Part shown: one piece after another, positions 31,011-42,900 of the stretch
How positions within the stretch are numbered: position 1 is the stretch's first letter
Layout of the letters: every line of letters begins with the position of its first letter
From: Thamnaconus septentrionalis
Taxonomy: Eukaryota > Chordata > Actinopteri > Tetraodontiformes > Monacanthidae
Assembly (NCBI GenBank): GCA_009823395.1
Contig: CM020501.1
Coordinates: forward strand, 3,359,861 to 3,423,860
Direction of reading: 5' to 3'
Length of the DNA stretch: 64,000 bases
Made by a program: the position numbers and the translations under genes
Notes under the pieces: generated by a model
What the model was told of the DNA's origin: nothing
The model's database searches: none
Seen by the model: the letters and a program-made list of their open reading frames with translations, nothing else

Positions 31011-33035
31011 TCTCTCTCACACACACTAACCACACACGCACACAAAGTCAGATTTTCTCCTTCCCTCTGCGGTGGCAGCCCCGCTCCTCGGCCAGCACCC
31101 CCCCACCACTCTCCTCCCACTTCCCACCTCCTCCTCCGGTGCAAGTCACCGATGATGATGGCGGCAGCGATGATGATGATGATGTGTTGCCGCGGCAACG
31201 GCTGGAAGGTGGGCGGTTCCACGGGCGGTGGGCGGAAGCCAGCCGCTGAGCGGCGTGGGAGGGATCTGCCGAGCCGAGCGCGCCCGTCACCCTCATTTTC
31301 GGAAAAAAATAAAATAAAAAAAGGGAAGCAGGAAGCTGACTTGCTCCTGAGGAGATGTGGGAGTCGCTGAATTATTGCCTCGCCTCCTCCTGCAGCCTTG
31401 TTAGGGACTCGCCTGGTTTTCGACTCCCTGGGCCCTTTTTGTTTTTCCCCTACCGCCGGCTGTGGAGGAGGGCCTGGGTGTTGGGGATGAAAAAAGGACA
31501 TCAGAAGCGCCGACAGACTGAGAAGTTTTAACGTTTTGGCAAATGCAGAGGAGGGAATAAGGTTTGTGAAGTGAAGTCAATTTCTGGTGCCAGACCATCA
31601 AAGATCCAGTCAAATTGGGTCAAAGTTCACACACCTACCTGTTCTCACATCTAATGCAGCCTTGTGTGGTTGATTATCCCAGGAAACCTCTTGGGCATCA
31701 TCATAGCAGCTGTATTTAGCCCTCTGTTTGCAGCCATTCGCTAAAATCGCCGCTTAGTTCGACCCTCCGCGCATGAATGGGGCGAAAACAAGGTGGGGTC
31801 AGTGGGAGGAGCCTGCTGCTGGCCTAGGGGTGTGGTCACCAACCTGGGAGAGGTGCGTGAGGCCCTTTGTGACATCACAACAACTGAGTTTTTCTAAAAA
31901 AAAAAAAAAATGCAAAGGGGTGGCCTGATATACAGTAATTAAAGGATAGCAGCGTTCCAGTTCTGTGCTTCTCAAATCAACAGTGGAAATGAATTCCGTT
32001 GATCAAATTGAGGGGAATTTTTCAAATTAAAATATACCCACGTGAGAATATTTGCCGGACTTTCCCTTGAAGTAGCGTGAATCTTCTGCGCGGAAACTTT
32101 TCTTCAGATGCGCAAGGAAGAAGAAGAAAAAAATGAGTGAGCGTAATTAGTCAACGGGGATCTGTTTGTTTTTTTTTTTTTTTTATCCTTATGGGAAGCC
32201 GCTGGGCGGGCAGAGTTAACGAGGGCGTCCTGAAAAGTTGGAAGGGAGGCTGCAGTTGAAAAAAGTGAGGCAACTTTCCCAGTCAGTAATCTCCGCTGCA
32301 GGTCAGTGTCTGATGCGGAGCACCAAGCTCCGCCCACAGAGGTCACCACGGAGGTCAAAGGAATCAGCAAAATATTTAAATGCTGACTGAGTCAGAGAAA
32401 TTACACTGTAAAAGTAAGTTTTACTCACTAACTTGAGTCAGTTGCTGTTGATTAAAGAAAATTTAGATAAAAATAAAATTGCTGGAACTATCAATTATTT
32501 GCTAAAAGACTATTTGGGGCGTCACTTTGATAAGTTTATTTTATTTATTTTTACACAGAAATGTATCTATTAGCGTATTTTCCCCCGTGAATAGGGTTTA
32601 AGTTGTAGCTCCAACTGCTTCGCAAGCCGCACTGCCATCTGCTGGCGAACAGCCGAGATTCGCACTGTTATCTAATGCAGTACTGCAGTTTTACACACGA
32701 TGTCGCACAAACACAGGGTATTAATAGACACCTTTCCAAATTTATCGGAATATAGGCAAATAGATATTTTAGCGAGGGGGGGAAATTATTGTATTCCAAA
32801 TATTTTATTTTTAAGATCATGCGATGACTGTAGTCTGTTTCTGGTTTGTTTTGTTTTTGTTGCTTATTAAAAGAGAGGACGGCAGGTGTTGGTAGTTGTT
32901 AGATGTTGTGGTGCAAGCCGATCCAATTGTTGGATTTCCTCTGTACTTTTTTTGTAATTTGTAATTTCTGTAATTTATTTTTTACTTTATTTTAATTATT
33001 TATTTATTTTATTATTGAATACTTAAACTAATAAT

Positions 33036-33216
33036 GAACATTCTAAATAGTCCGTAGGTGTGCATGTGAGTGTGAATGGTTGTTTGTCTCTATGTGGCCC
33101 TGCGATGAACTGGCGACTTGTCCAGGGTGTACCCTGCCTTCGCCCTAAGACAGCTGGGATAGGCTCCAGCAGACCCCGTGACCCTGAATTGGAATAAGCG
33201 GGTATAGAAGATGAAT
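33036..33216 (+). mobile_element. 5'-truncated copy of the same SINE with 11-bp target-site duplication
   Basis: Plus-strand copy beginning inside the body of the element at 40934-41311 and running to the GAAGATGAAT tail. The flanking 11-mer AAACTAATAAT occurs at 33025-33035 and 33217-33227. It lies upstream of gls. Confidence 0.82.
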
Positions 33217-33762
33217 AAACTAATAATTTGAAGGGATAATAAGCATGCTCATTATTTTTGATGGCCAGTGTAATAATGATATCAATGAAATAACAGATGA
33301 TTGTAGTAATATATACATTTTAAAGCTCACCTCAATGAGTACATGTGTATTGTACACAAGCAACAAACCGTTTCATAATTTCTTGTGGAACATCGGCTCA
33401 TTTTTTCGAATCCTAATCGCCATAAATGATTTAAAATACGACCCGCAGAAGATCAAAACAAAGGGCGAGACGGTTTGATGACAGTCACCCCTCTTAGCCA
33501 ATCGGGTACAGCTATGCTCCGCCAACTTGCCAATCGGAAGGGCCGCCGTGCCGATGGTAGGTTGTGTCCACTAAGGAATTTTCCGTCTCCGCGGTGGTTG
33601 AGTCACCGGGAGACAGACCGTTACTCGAGCGAAAAGCCGACACACTCTCCATCTATTCCCGTCTTATTGCTCTTGTTCTTCTTATTATTCTGCATCTCCT
33701 CCCCCTCGCTTCGACATCCACACATATTTTTTTTCCCCCTTTCTTTCTCCGACGGGATTGAA

Positions 33763-35264
33763 ATGTTACATCTCCGGTCCACGGTTGCGCTCAAGGACTT
33801 ATTCCACACGCAGCTGAAGCGCCCGCTGGCAGGTAGACTCAAGGCGGCGGCACCACCTGCAGCCTCCGCCTGCTTCAGCACCGGCGGCGGCGCACTGGAT
33901 GCCAGGTGGTTCCAGGCGGGACGGGCGGCGTTTAGCGGCTGGAGTGCCCCGCTGCGTCCCGCCGCCAGATGCGCCGGCGTGAGAGGCTTCTGTTCCAAGG
34001 GAGACGGCCACAGCGATGCCGCCAAGGAATCCGAAAAGTGAGTAGCGCTCGCCTGAGGGGAGGTGATGCGTGACCCGGTGCTACCAGCTAGCCGCTAGCT
34101 CCTCGGGGAGCCAAACCCGGTGTGGAAAACGTCGAGTTTAATTTAGCAATTAGCATGGCCGCGGCAACGCGTTGCCACCTTTAATGGGTTTAATTTAATT
34201 TTTTTTATCAAAAACCAATGTATATTCACCTACAAAATGATAGCCGAATTAAAGAGTGGCTCTCAATGTTACGTCTGTAGGGGGAAAAGTAAGTTTTCTG
34301 TCCACTAGTTCACATTTTGAAGCGAGTCACGTTAAATTGACACGTTTCTAAATCCTAACTCTAGCCTCGAAAAGGCTAACTAGCGTGATTAAAATTCCCC
34401 TCGCTAGCTCTTGGTTGCTAAACCGGCTTGACACGGCTACATCAGGGTGAAAGAGCTGACTGGCCACCCGCAGCTTGCAACCAGAGCGAACACGACTTAG
34501 TGGCCAAACAGCACCCCCCGTTTTAAATGCATGGCATCGCATCGGTAGCGGCGAGTGTCGCTAATTTGATTTTCAGTGTCGTCATCGGAAAGATAAGGGA
34601 CGTCAATAAATGATAACGCGTCCGATAATGGGCGCATTTCGTGTGCAGGTCGTGACTAGCTCTGCAGCCGTGCACGTTAAAGGCACGAACATCCACCTGC
34701 TCCTGTTTTTTTTTTTTTAAACAGCCTGTTCATGAACGTTATCGGCGCATCGCACAAGATGAGTATCTCTTTAATGGGGATGCGCCGCCTGCGCAGGGGG
34801 GCGGCCTGCTGAAGGTCACACATCACTGCATCTAGAGGTGATGAAAGTATCCGTCGTCGTGCCTGGGGTTTGATGGACCGAGCAGCTTTTATGATCACAT
34901 CAACATTCAGCGACCACCATCACAATGTGTTATTTTGTGCGGCTGCAGTGCGAGCGGAGGCACCGAGAGGTTGCTGCGGTCGATTTGTCCATTTCTGGAG
35001 CTCTGAAGTCTCCACGCATTGACAAACGTCTCCAGTTGCACTGAAAACCCACTGACGTCTCTCCGGATTATTCAATACCATACCCTTCAATAAGGTTCAC
35101 TTATTCAGGCGTTAAAAAAAAGAGGCCTTGGCAGGGTTTTCCTCGTATCTAACAGACAGATTGAACATTCTGTGCGTTCCAGCTCAGGCTGGGAGCCGAC
35201 CAGGTTCCTCAACATCTGAAAGCTCAGGCTGGGAACCTCAGGACCAGAAAAGTGCGGCTAGCAC

Positions 35265-35331
<67 letters not shown>

Positions 35332-37438
35332 TGCCTGGCGTGGAGAGCAGCTGTTACACCAGCCTGTGCCGTCTCTTTGGAGAATTTCCACAACAGCTTT
35401 AAAAAAAAAAAAAAAAAGGAAAAAAGCAACCCTGCCTCATTGCCCCCTGAGCGCCACCCTCCTGTTTGTAATCCGTTCACAGACAATTTGCTAAAACGCT
35501 CTGCGACGCTCATCCCCGCGTCGCCCCCTAGGGGCTAATTGTGGCGGTGGAGTTCAGTGTTTGGGAACTAATCAACAGGCTTGTAAACCCTGAAGTGATG
35601 CAGGGAGGAGCTGGGCACGGAAGAAAGTGGTGGGTCGGGGAGGACAGCGGACGTGATGGATTGGAGGGATGTGAGTAGAGGTCACTATGGGCGTGTTTTC
35701 ATTGCCTCGCCACGGTACGCCACGCCTCGAGTACGATTGTGTTTTCATTGGCTCTGTGATCACGAGACTGTGGGCGGAGTCGACGCGGTAAAGCGGGACA
35801 ATGTTTTCGTCAGCATCATTTCTGTACGACACACAACAGGGCAGCAGTGGACAAAGTAGAGGTTGTTTCATACCTGCTGCAACCTTTATATTTTCACTAA
35901 AAGTAAACACGAGACAGATATAATGGGAAAATAGCATTTATTAAAGAACAATAGAAAAACAGACTGTAAACACGCCCAAAATAGAGCCTCCTCCTTATTT
36001 GAAATAGCTGCCCTAGCAAGCCAAGGAAGGTGTTGTTAAATGCAGCGGCGTTCGAGGCTTCCTGGCGGCGAAGAGCCACGTCCTCTCGACGAATCCGTAT
36101 TTCCTCTCGCCTCAAGACTCCTCGGATTCCCTAGCTTGCCGTGCCTCACGCAGGAGCAACTCGATTTGTTCCGAGCGCTTCGCCATTTGCCACTCGTCGT
36201 TTTCGCGAATATGGGCGAACACACCCGTGACGTCGAGGGCATTCCCGGTTCGCCCGCCCCTCCCCAAAAGACAAAAAAGTAGCTGCTTTCAAAACATGTA
36301 TACACATATAAATGTATTCGTACAACATCAATAGTAGCTGCTTGTATTCACGGTCAAATGTACCTGACACGGAGCGCTGCGAAGAAGTTGTTGGCGTCGA
36401 TGTCCGCTCCGACAGGGGACATCGACGAGGACACTGAGCCAATCCAGTGCCCTGCTCGTCGCTACGTCACCACTAAACTCGCTTCGACTCGCTTGGCCCC
36501 TCAACGATAGAGGTACCAAAACAGCGCCCCCTACAACCGTGTAGCGGCCAGTGCAAACACCCTGACACCGTACCGTGGCGAGGCGAGGCAATGAAAACAG
36601 CCTAGAGGTCATAGTGCATCTCGGGTTCCTCCTTTAATGCTCTCTCAGACTCAGACGCCTTCATCCTCTGTTTGCATCGGGACTGTTGTTCCTGTGGTCA
36701 CCTTTAGGGTCGGAGGTGGTGGTGGGGATGGATTCATCTCACAACACGGGTTTATTTTTAGTAAACAAAACACAAAAGGTCGCTGTATTGTGCGACGCGA
36801 GGAAGATATCGCCTGCCTCCCGCTGTGATTGTGAGATTTTTTTTTTTTTTTAATTGCCGGGTACATGTCGGAGAAACAATTCGGCCGCCAGTTTTTTTGT
36901 GTGCACTGTGTTTTGTTGACAATTTAATAAATGCACAACTGCGACGGGCTGAAGCGGTGTTGGTTTCCCACTCACAGCTGCAGGTTCTGCCCACTCACAT
37001 CAAACCCAGTAGAACTGGGCCAGCTGCAGCGTGAGGGGATGTGATAATCAGCAGGGGTCGAGGGTGTGCCGGGGCCACCTGGAGATGGATGAGGGGTTAA
37101 ACGTGTGCACGGCGGCGGCGCGCCGTGGGCGGGATTCAGCCGCGGCGCTGAAAGCCCGCTCACTGGCACGGCGCCCGGCTTGGCTCCGCCTCCTGGAGAG
37201 CACGAGTCACACAGGCAACAGATTGATTTCAAGGCGCTCTCCCGCCTTAGCCCCGCCCCCCTCCGAACCCGGCCGGCCGCCATCGATCCAGTCTGAGGAC
37301 GACTTCATCCACTCACGGCCGACCAGAGGGGCTGCACCAGCGGGATCGATACACCATGAGTGCCGCTTGACAAGAGACGTCTTTGCTTTAACAAGCATGG
37401 CATGAGAGAGCTCGGCCGAGCACGAGTCACCTGACCCC

Positions 37439-37485
<47 letters not shown>

Positions 37486-37814
37486 GGTCCAGCCTGCTAA
37501 CGAGTGGATTAATGAGCCGAAGCAGATGTTCCTCTGACCCGCAGCTGATTCCAGAAGAGGAGTTGCAAGTCTCACCTCGCGAATAAGAACATGAGTGAAA
37601 GATAAATGCAGCTTGAAGTTGTCAGCAGGAAAATGTCTCGTCATAAAATTCTATATTGATTTTATTGTGTTTTACGTTGACAGCATCAGTGTTTTCACTG
37701 ACTGAATCTGTTTTTGACTGTTTCAAAAATTTCTGTTCAACAGTGTGTGTGTCTGTGTGGTGCTGTGTTGTAAAATGTGCTTTATTGTGTCACTAATGCA
37801 GTTGTTCCCTCTGT

Positions 37815-37852
<38 letters not shown>

Positions 37853-39814
37853 CATGTTGTTGATCTGCTTGCTTTGCGTTTGTAAGTATTTATTTTTTTT
37901 ACTATTCGGTTCATTTCAGTTCCAGTGTTACTGTAACTTTCTGTCTCTCTCCGTCCGCCTCCCGTAGACCTAGAGTTTGTTTGTTTTTCTGAGGAAAAGG
38001 CAGGAAGTGCAACCTCACTTCCTCCTGGCGGCTTGCCTTTGAAACCCCGTCCCTCACCCACTCGCTCACTCACTCACTCACTCACTGGCTCGCCGATTCC
38101 GATTAGACCTGAACTTTTTTCACCTGCTGAAAATATACAGTATTAACCAAACACGTCCTGATATTCCAGCGTTTCTCCCTGATTGTTTTGCCTATGGTCG
38201 ATTTTCCCACTGAAGTAAATGTAACAAAACAAAATGATTACATTTATTTCAGCAGGGGAGCAGAAAAACAATTCCTTTAATTCTATAATTCTATTTTTCA
38301 GCCTTCCTGTGTCTGAGCTAACCAGGTTCCTTTGTCTCCCCCTACTTCCTGTTGACGTTTTAAACTGACTTGGTTGCTCACTAGGAGATTTTTTTGCCTT
38401 TAGTCATGACGGCTCAGTGCGTGCAGGCCGGTGTCCCACAATGCATTGCAGGGCAACGCAGAGCTTTAAATACCTCCTCCCGTATCACTGTTGACATGAA
38501 TGAACAGCGGAGCAGCTGCTGTGAGCTGATCGTCCCGGGTTTGCTACTAACTCCTCCTCCTCCTGCGCCGCCGCCAGAACACCAGCCAGTCTCAGATTAG
38601 GATTACATAATCTGGTCCAAAAAGAAAATCCAAAAAGAAAAAATAGAATTATATGGCTGGAAATTGCAGGATTACAGTTGGATGAAAGTGATGGACACAT
38701 TGAACACTTCACTAGAGAGAAATTTTAATGAGATTCAGGGTCAGTTTCACTTCCTGGTTGGTGTTCAGGTGGCTCCTCCCAGCGGCCTCACAGCAGCACC
38801 GCTGATGCCCCGCTGGTCTAAGGTCACCGGCGCCCCCTACTTTATCTCCAGCCTCCTCTGCTGACTCGCAGTTCCTCCTTCCCCTCCTCCTCCTCCTTGT
38901 CCTTCTCTGCGCTCTCTGGCTGCACTTTGTCCCCCACACCACATGAGGGCGCTCTCCTCACACCTCACTCTGTTTGTCTCTGTTTGCCCCACCCCCCCAC
39001 CTCCCCACCTCCTTGCAGGAGAAGGAAGGCGGGCATCCTGCCCAGCCTGGAAGACCTGCTCTTCTACACCATTGCCGAGGGCCAGGAGAAGATCCCGGCG
39101 CACAAGTTCACCACGGTGAGTCCACCGGCTTGAGATCATCAGACTCTTCTGTTGTTGTCAGGCCTCGCTAATCGCAGCTCTGCCCCCTTCCCCTCCCCTC
39201 AGGCCCTCAAGGCCACAGGGCTTCGCACAGGTGACCCCCGGCTGAAGGAGTGCATGGAGATGCTGAAGGTGACAGTGAAGACCACCTCGGACGGAGCACT
39301 CGACCGCCACCTCTTCAAAAAGTAGGTCATGGAAAACTGGTGTATATATTTTTTTTTTTTTTTTTTAACCCCCTGGTACAGAATTATTAATGGCGGTCAG
39401 AGTGGGCGTGTCCTTGCTGCTGAAGGGGGTGGTCTCAATTATTCATCGCCATCGGTTTGCACTTCAGCAGCATCTAATGGCGGGCAGTGCTTCAGTGACG
39501 CTAACGGATGCTAGCGCCACGTTAACCCCCCCAACCCTCGTCGCACACAGCGCCCCCCTCTGGAGGCACCTTTTTATTTCACCCGCTGAAGAAGCCCTAC
39601 TGACTGACCACCACCTCCCCTGCTGTCCCCTCCCCCTCTGAGTCCAAATATGGCGCCCGATCCGTCATATACTAACTGCCACCACCGCAGCACCGCCACA
39701 TGGCAATCTGTCAGCCCAACGAGGAACCTAAACCCCCACCGCCACCCCCTCCTGGCTGGCATCCGACACATCTCGAGGCTTATTTATAGCTAGGAAGTGC
39801 GCATGTGAGTGGGC

Positions 39815-39909
<95 letters not shown>

Positions 39910-42900
39910 GTGTTTTGCGCGCTGCAGGGATTAGACGTTGGGGTTTGCGGTGCAGCGCTGCAAATCTGGCGGCACTCCGACACCCGCTGCCACGGCCGCT
40001 ACTGCGACCGCCGCCTCGTTATCTATCACATGATCACCATCTGAGCTGCTTAATCAGGCCGTTACCAGGAAGTGGCGGTTGGCGTTGCTCACGCAGCTGT
40101 GCTTTCCCTCGCCCCCCCCCAGGTGCGTCCAGAGCAACATTGTGCTGCTCACGCAGGCCTTCCGCAAGAAGTTTGTCATCCCGGACTTCCAGTCCTTCTG
40201 TGCGCACATCGACGACCTCTACGACAACGCCAAGAGCATGCCCGGAGGGCAGGCGAGTGGCCGCCGACCACCGCCACCACAACCACAACAGCACGCTTCC
40301 TATTAGAAAAAATCAAGTCTGATAAACGACTGACGCTTGTTTGCTTCCCCCCATCGCAGGTGGCCGACTACATCCCCCAGCTGGCCCGCTTCAGCCCCGA
40401 CCTCTGGGCCGTGGCCCTGTGCACCGTCGACGGCCAGAGGTACAATGGCGCTAATCTGGTCGTCACGTCTGAAAGACTATTAGATCCATTAAAGATCCGT
40501 ATTAAAGATCTAGTGTGTAAAATCTTTCAGGAAGCCTGGTATTTAAAGGTTTAGTGTGTAATATTTAGAGATTTTAAGACAACACAGCGACATCAGATGG
40601 TTACATTTTAGATTACAGCACTCACCCTCTCACCTTCCCTCTCCCGTCCTTGCCAGTGAACTACGGTTGCGTTCGAGCGCATATCTGGATACCTCGTCCA
40701 CCTTCTTCTTGGTTGGTTTATTTAAATACACCAACCATGAATGTAAAATCTAAATAATATGAAATGCGCTGTCAGGCGATTTGGATTGTCCACACCAGGC
40801 TTCCTTTGAAATGTGGTGGTGCCAAATGGCAGCTAGCTGAGAGGAAGACCTTTGATCAATCTATTTTTATATATATATCCTGTATACTTTTATTGATGCA
40901 TTTATGGGCAGTATATTAAGGTTTTGTTAATATCATTCATCCATCTTCTATACCCGCTTATTCCAATTCAGGGTCACGGGGGTCTGCTGGAGCCTATCCC
41001 AGCTGTGTTAGGGCGAAGGCAGGGTGACACCCTGGACAAGTCGCCAGTTCATCGCAGGGCCACATAGAAACAAACAACCATTCACACTCACATGCACACC
41101 TACGGGCAATTTAGATTGTTCAATTGACCTCACATGCATGTTTTTGGAGTGTGGGAGGAAGCCGGAGAACCCGGAGAGAACCCACGCAGACACGGGGAGA
41201 ACATGCAAACTCCACACAGAAAGGTCACAGGCCCGGACCCCCCGTAATCGAACCTTACGACCTTCTTGCTGTGAGGCCGCAGCGCTAACCACTGCGCCAC
41301 TGTGTCGCCCCGGTTTTGTTAATATGAAAATTATAAATCAGGCAAAAATGTACACACTGGACCTTTCAATACCAGGCCTTCTAAACAAATGGTTTTGCAA
41401 GATGGCAGCTAACTAGGATTAACACCCTTGCTCAATGTATATTCTTATATATATATATGAGAACGATTCTGTGGGTAGAAAAACTAGAAACTAGAAAACT
41501 AGAAAAAAATTACTTTTATCATACTGTGAGTGTACACTTTTATTAATGTATTTATGGGCAGTATATTAAGCTTTTACTGATAGAAAAATCATAAATCGAG
41601 CCAAATTTTACACACTGGACCTTAAAAGACATTTACAGATTATCCTCCCAGCGAATGTCATGCGACCAGCCAACATGTCTGTCTCTCTGGCTGTCTGTCC
41701 GTCCCCTCAGACACACGGTGGGCGACACCAAGGTGCCCTTCTGCCTGCAGTCGTGTGTCAAGCCGCTCAAGTACGCCGTGGCCGTGCACGACCACGGCAC
41801 CGAGTACGTGCACCGCTTTATCGGCAAGGAGCCCAGCGGTCTGCGCTTCAACAAACTCTTCCTCAACGAGGACGGTGAGGGAGGCGCCGAACACGTGCAT
41901 TGGTTGCGTGTTAAAATCGCGCTCACAGTCTGACGAGTTTGTGTCATGTTGGTTGTTTTTCTCGCAGACAAGCCGCACAACCCCATGGTGAACGCTGGTG
42001 CCATCGTCTGCACATCCCTCATCAAGGTAAAAGCAGCACTTTTCGAACTTTACTGTTTTTAACCTCGTGTTGCTGTGTAGCAGTCCAGGTATTTCCGTCT
42101 GTTCGACATCAAGGGCTGCGTTCAGACAATCTGGGGGAAAAAGTTTCATCCCGAGCGGGAAAAAAATAGAGTTGTAATCATCCTGACTGAGTGTTTCCGG
42201 CCTGATTAGAGAATATGAGGAGATTAAGGTTCTAGATAATCGCGCTGAGAGGGGATTTGGTTGGAAGCGGCATCACTCGGACTTCCTGTTCAGTCAGGTC
42301 ACCTGAGCCAGACGTTTCCCGAAGCGCGCACACGCCCCCTGGTGGTTTTTTCCCCTCCAGCAGAATGGCGCCTGTGTTGATCACATGATCGGGGGAGAAC
42401 GCACACAGGAAGTGGCTCGTTCCTGAAATAATAAGATGGTTTCTCGCCAGCAGCTCAGTTCAGACCTCAGGCTTGCTGCTTTTCCACCTGAATCGAAGTT
42501 CAGAGTGAAAACTGACTGGGACTGGGATTTTAGTTCCAACTGGGTCACAAACAGCTGCAAATCTGTGTTGTTAATGTTTTTGTACATCTCTATATGTAAC
42601 ATGGCAGAACATGGACATCTCTTTTTTTCTTTTACTTGACCGCAGTCTGTGTGCGTGTGTGTAAACTTCGCCCAGGGACGACTGCTTTGTTTAATATTAT
42701 TGTATTTGTTAAATATAAGTAATCAAACAAGAAGTTGGTGTTTCCAGCCCCCATGTCGTTCCAGCTCAGCGCCTCAACCAATCCCAGCACCCCTTCCCCC
42801 AACGGCAGCCAATCACTGCCAAACTCTGAATCTGTGGTTCCCATTGGCCCCGCCCTGTCCACCCCACCCCTCTGCATGCCCCTCCCCCTAACCCCTTCCC

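Larger units (their letters stand above)
29991..33560. other. Spacer between nab1 and gls
   Basis: No coding exon is supported. Contents are TTTC and TC microsatellites (about 30762-31010), AT-rich sequence with poly-T and poly-A runs, and a 5'-truncated SINE at 33036-33216. The rightmost few hundred bases should hold the gls promoter, but no clear TATA box is seen there. Confidence 0.6.
34038..39018 (+). other. gls: gls intron 1 (about 5 kb)
   Basis: Largest gls intron, with no coding exon. It contains a GT microsatellite (about 35272-35328), a DNA-transposon-like block with long inverted ends (35685-36602), CpG-rich sequence around 37.03-37.43 kb, a CA repeat (about 37440-37485) and a TC run (about 37818-37846). 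Both boundary splice sites are canonical and the phase (2) is consistent. Confidence 0.75.
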
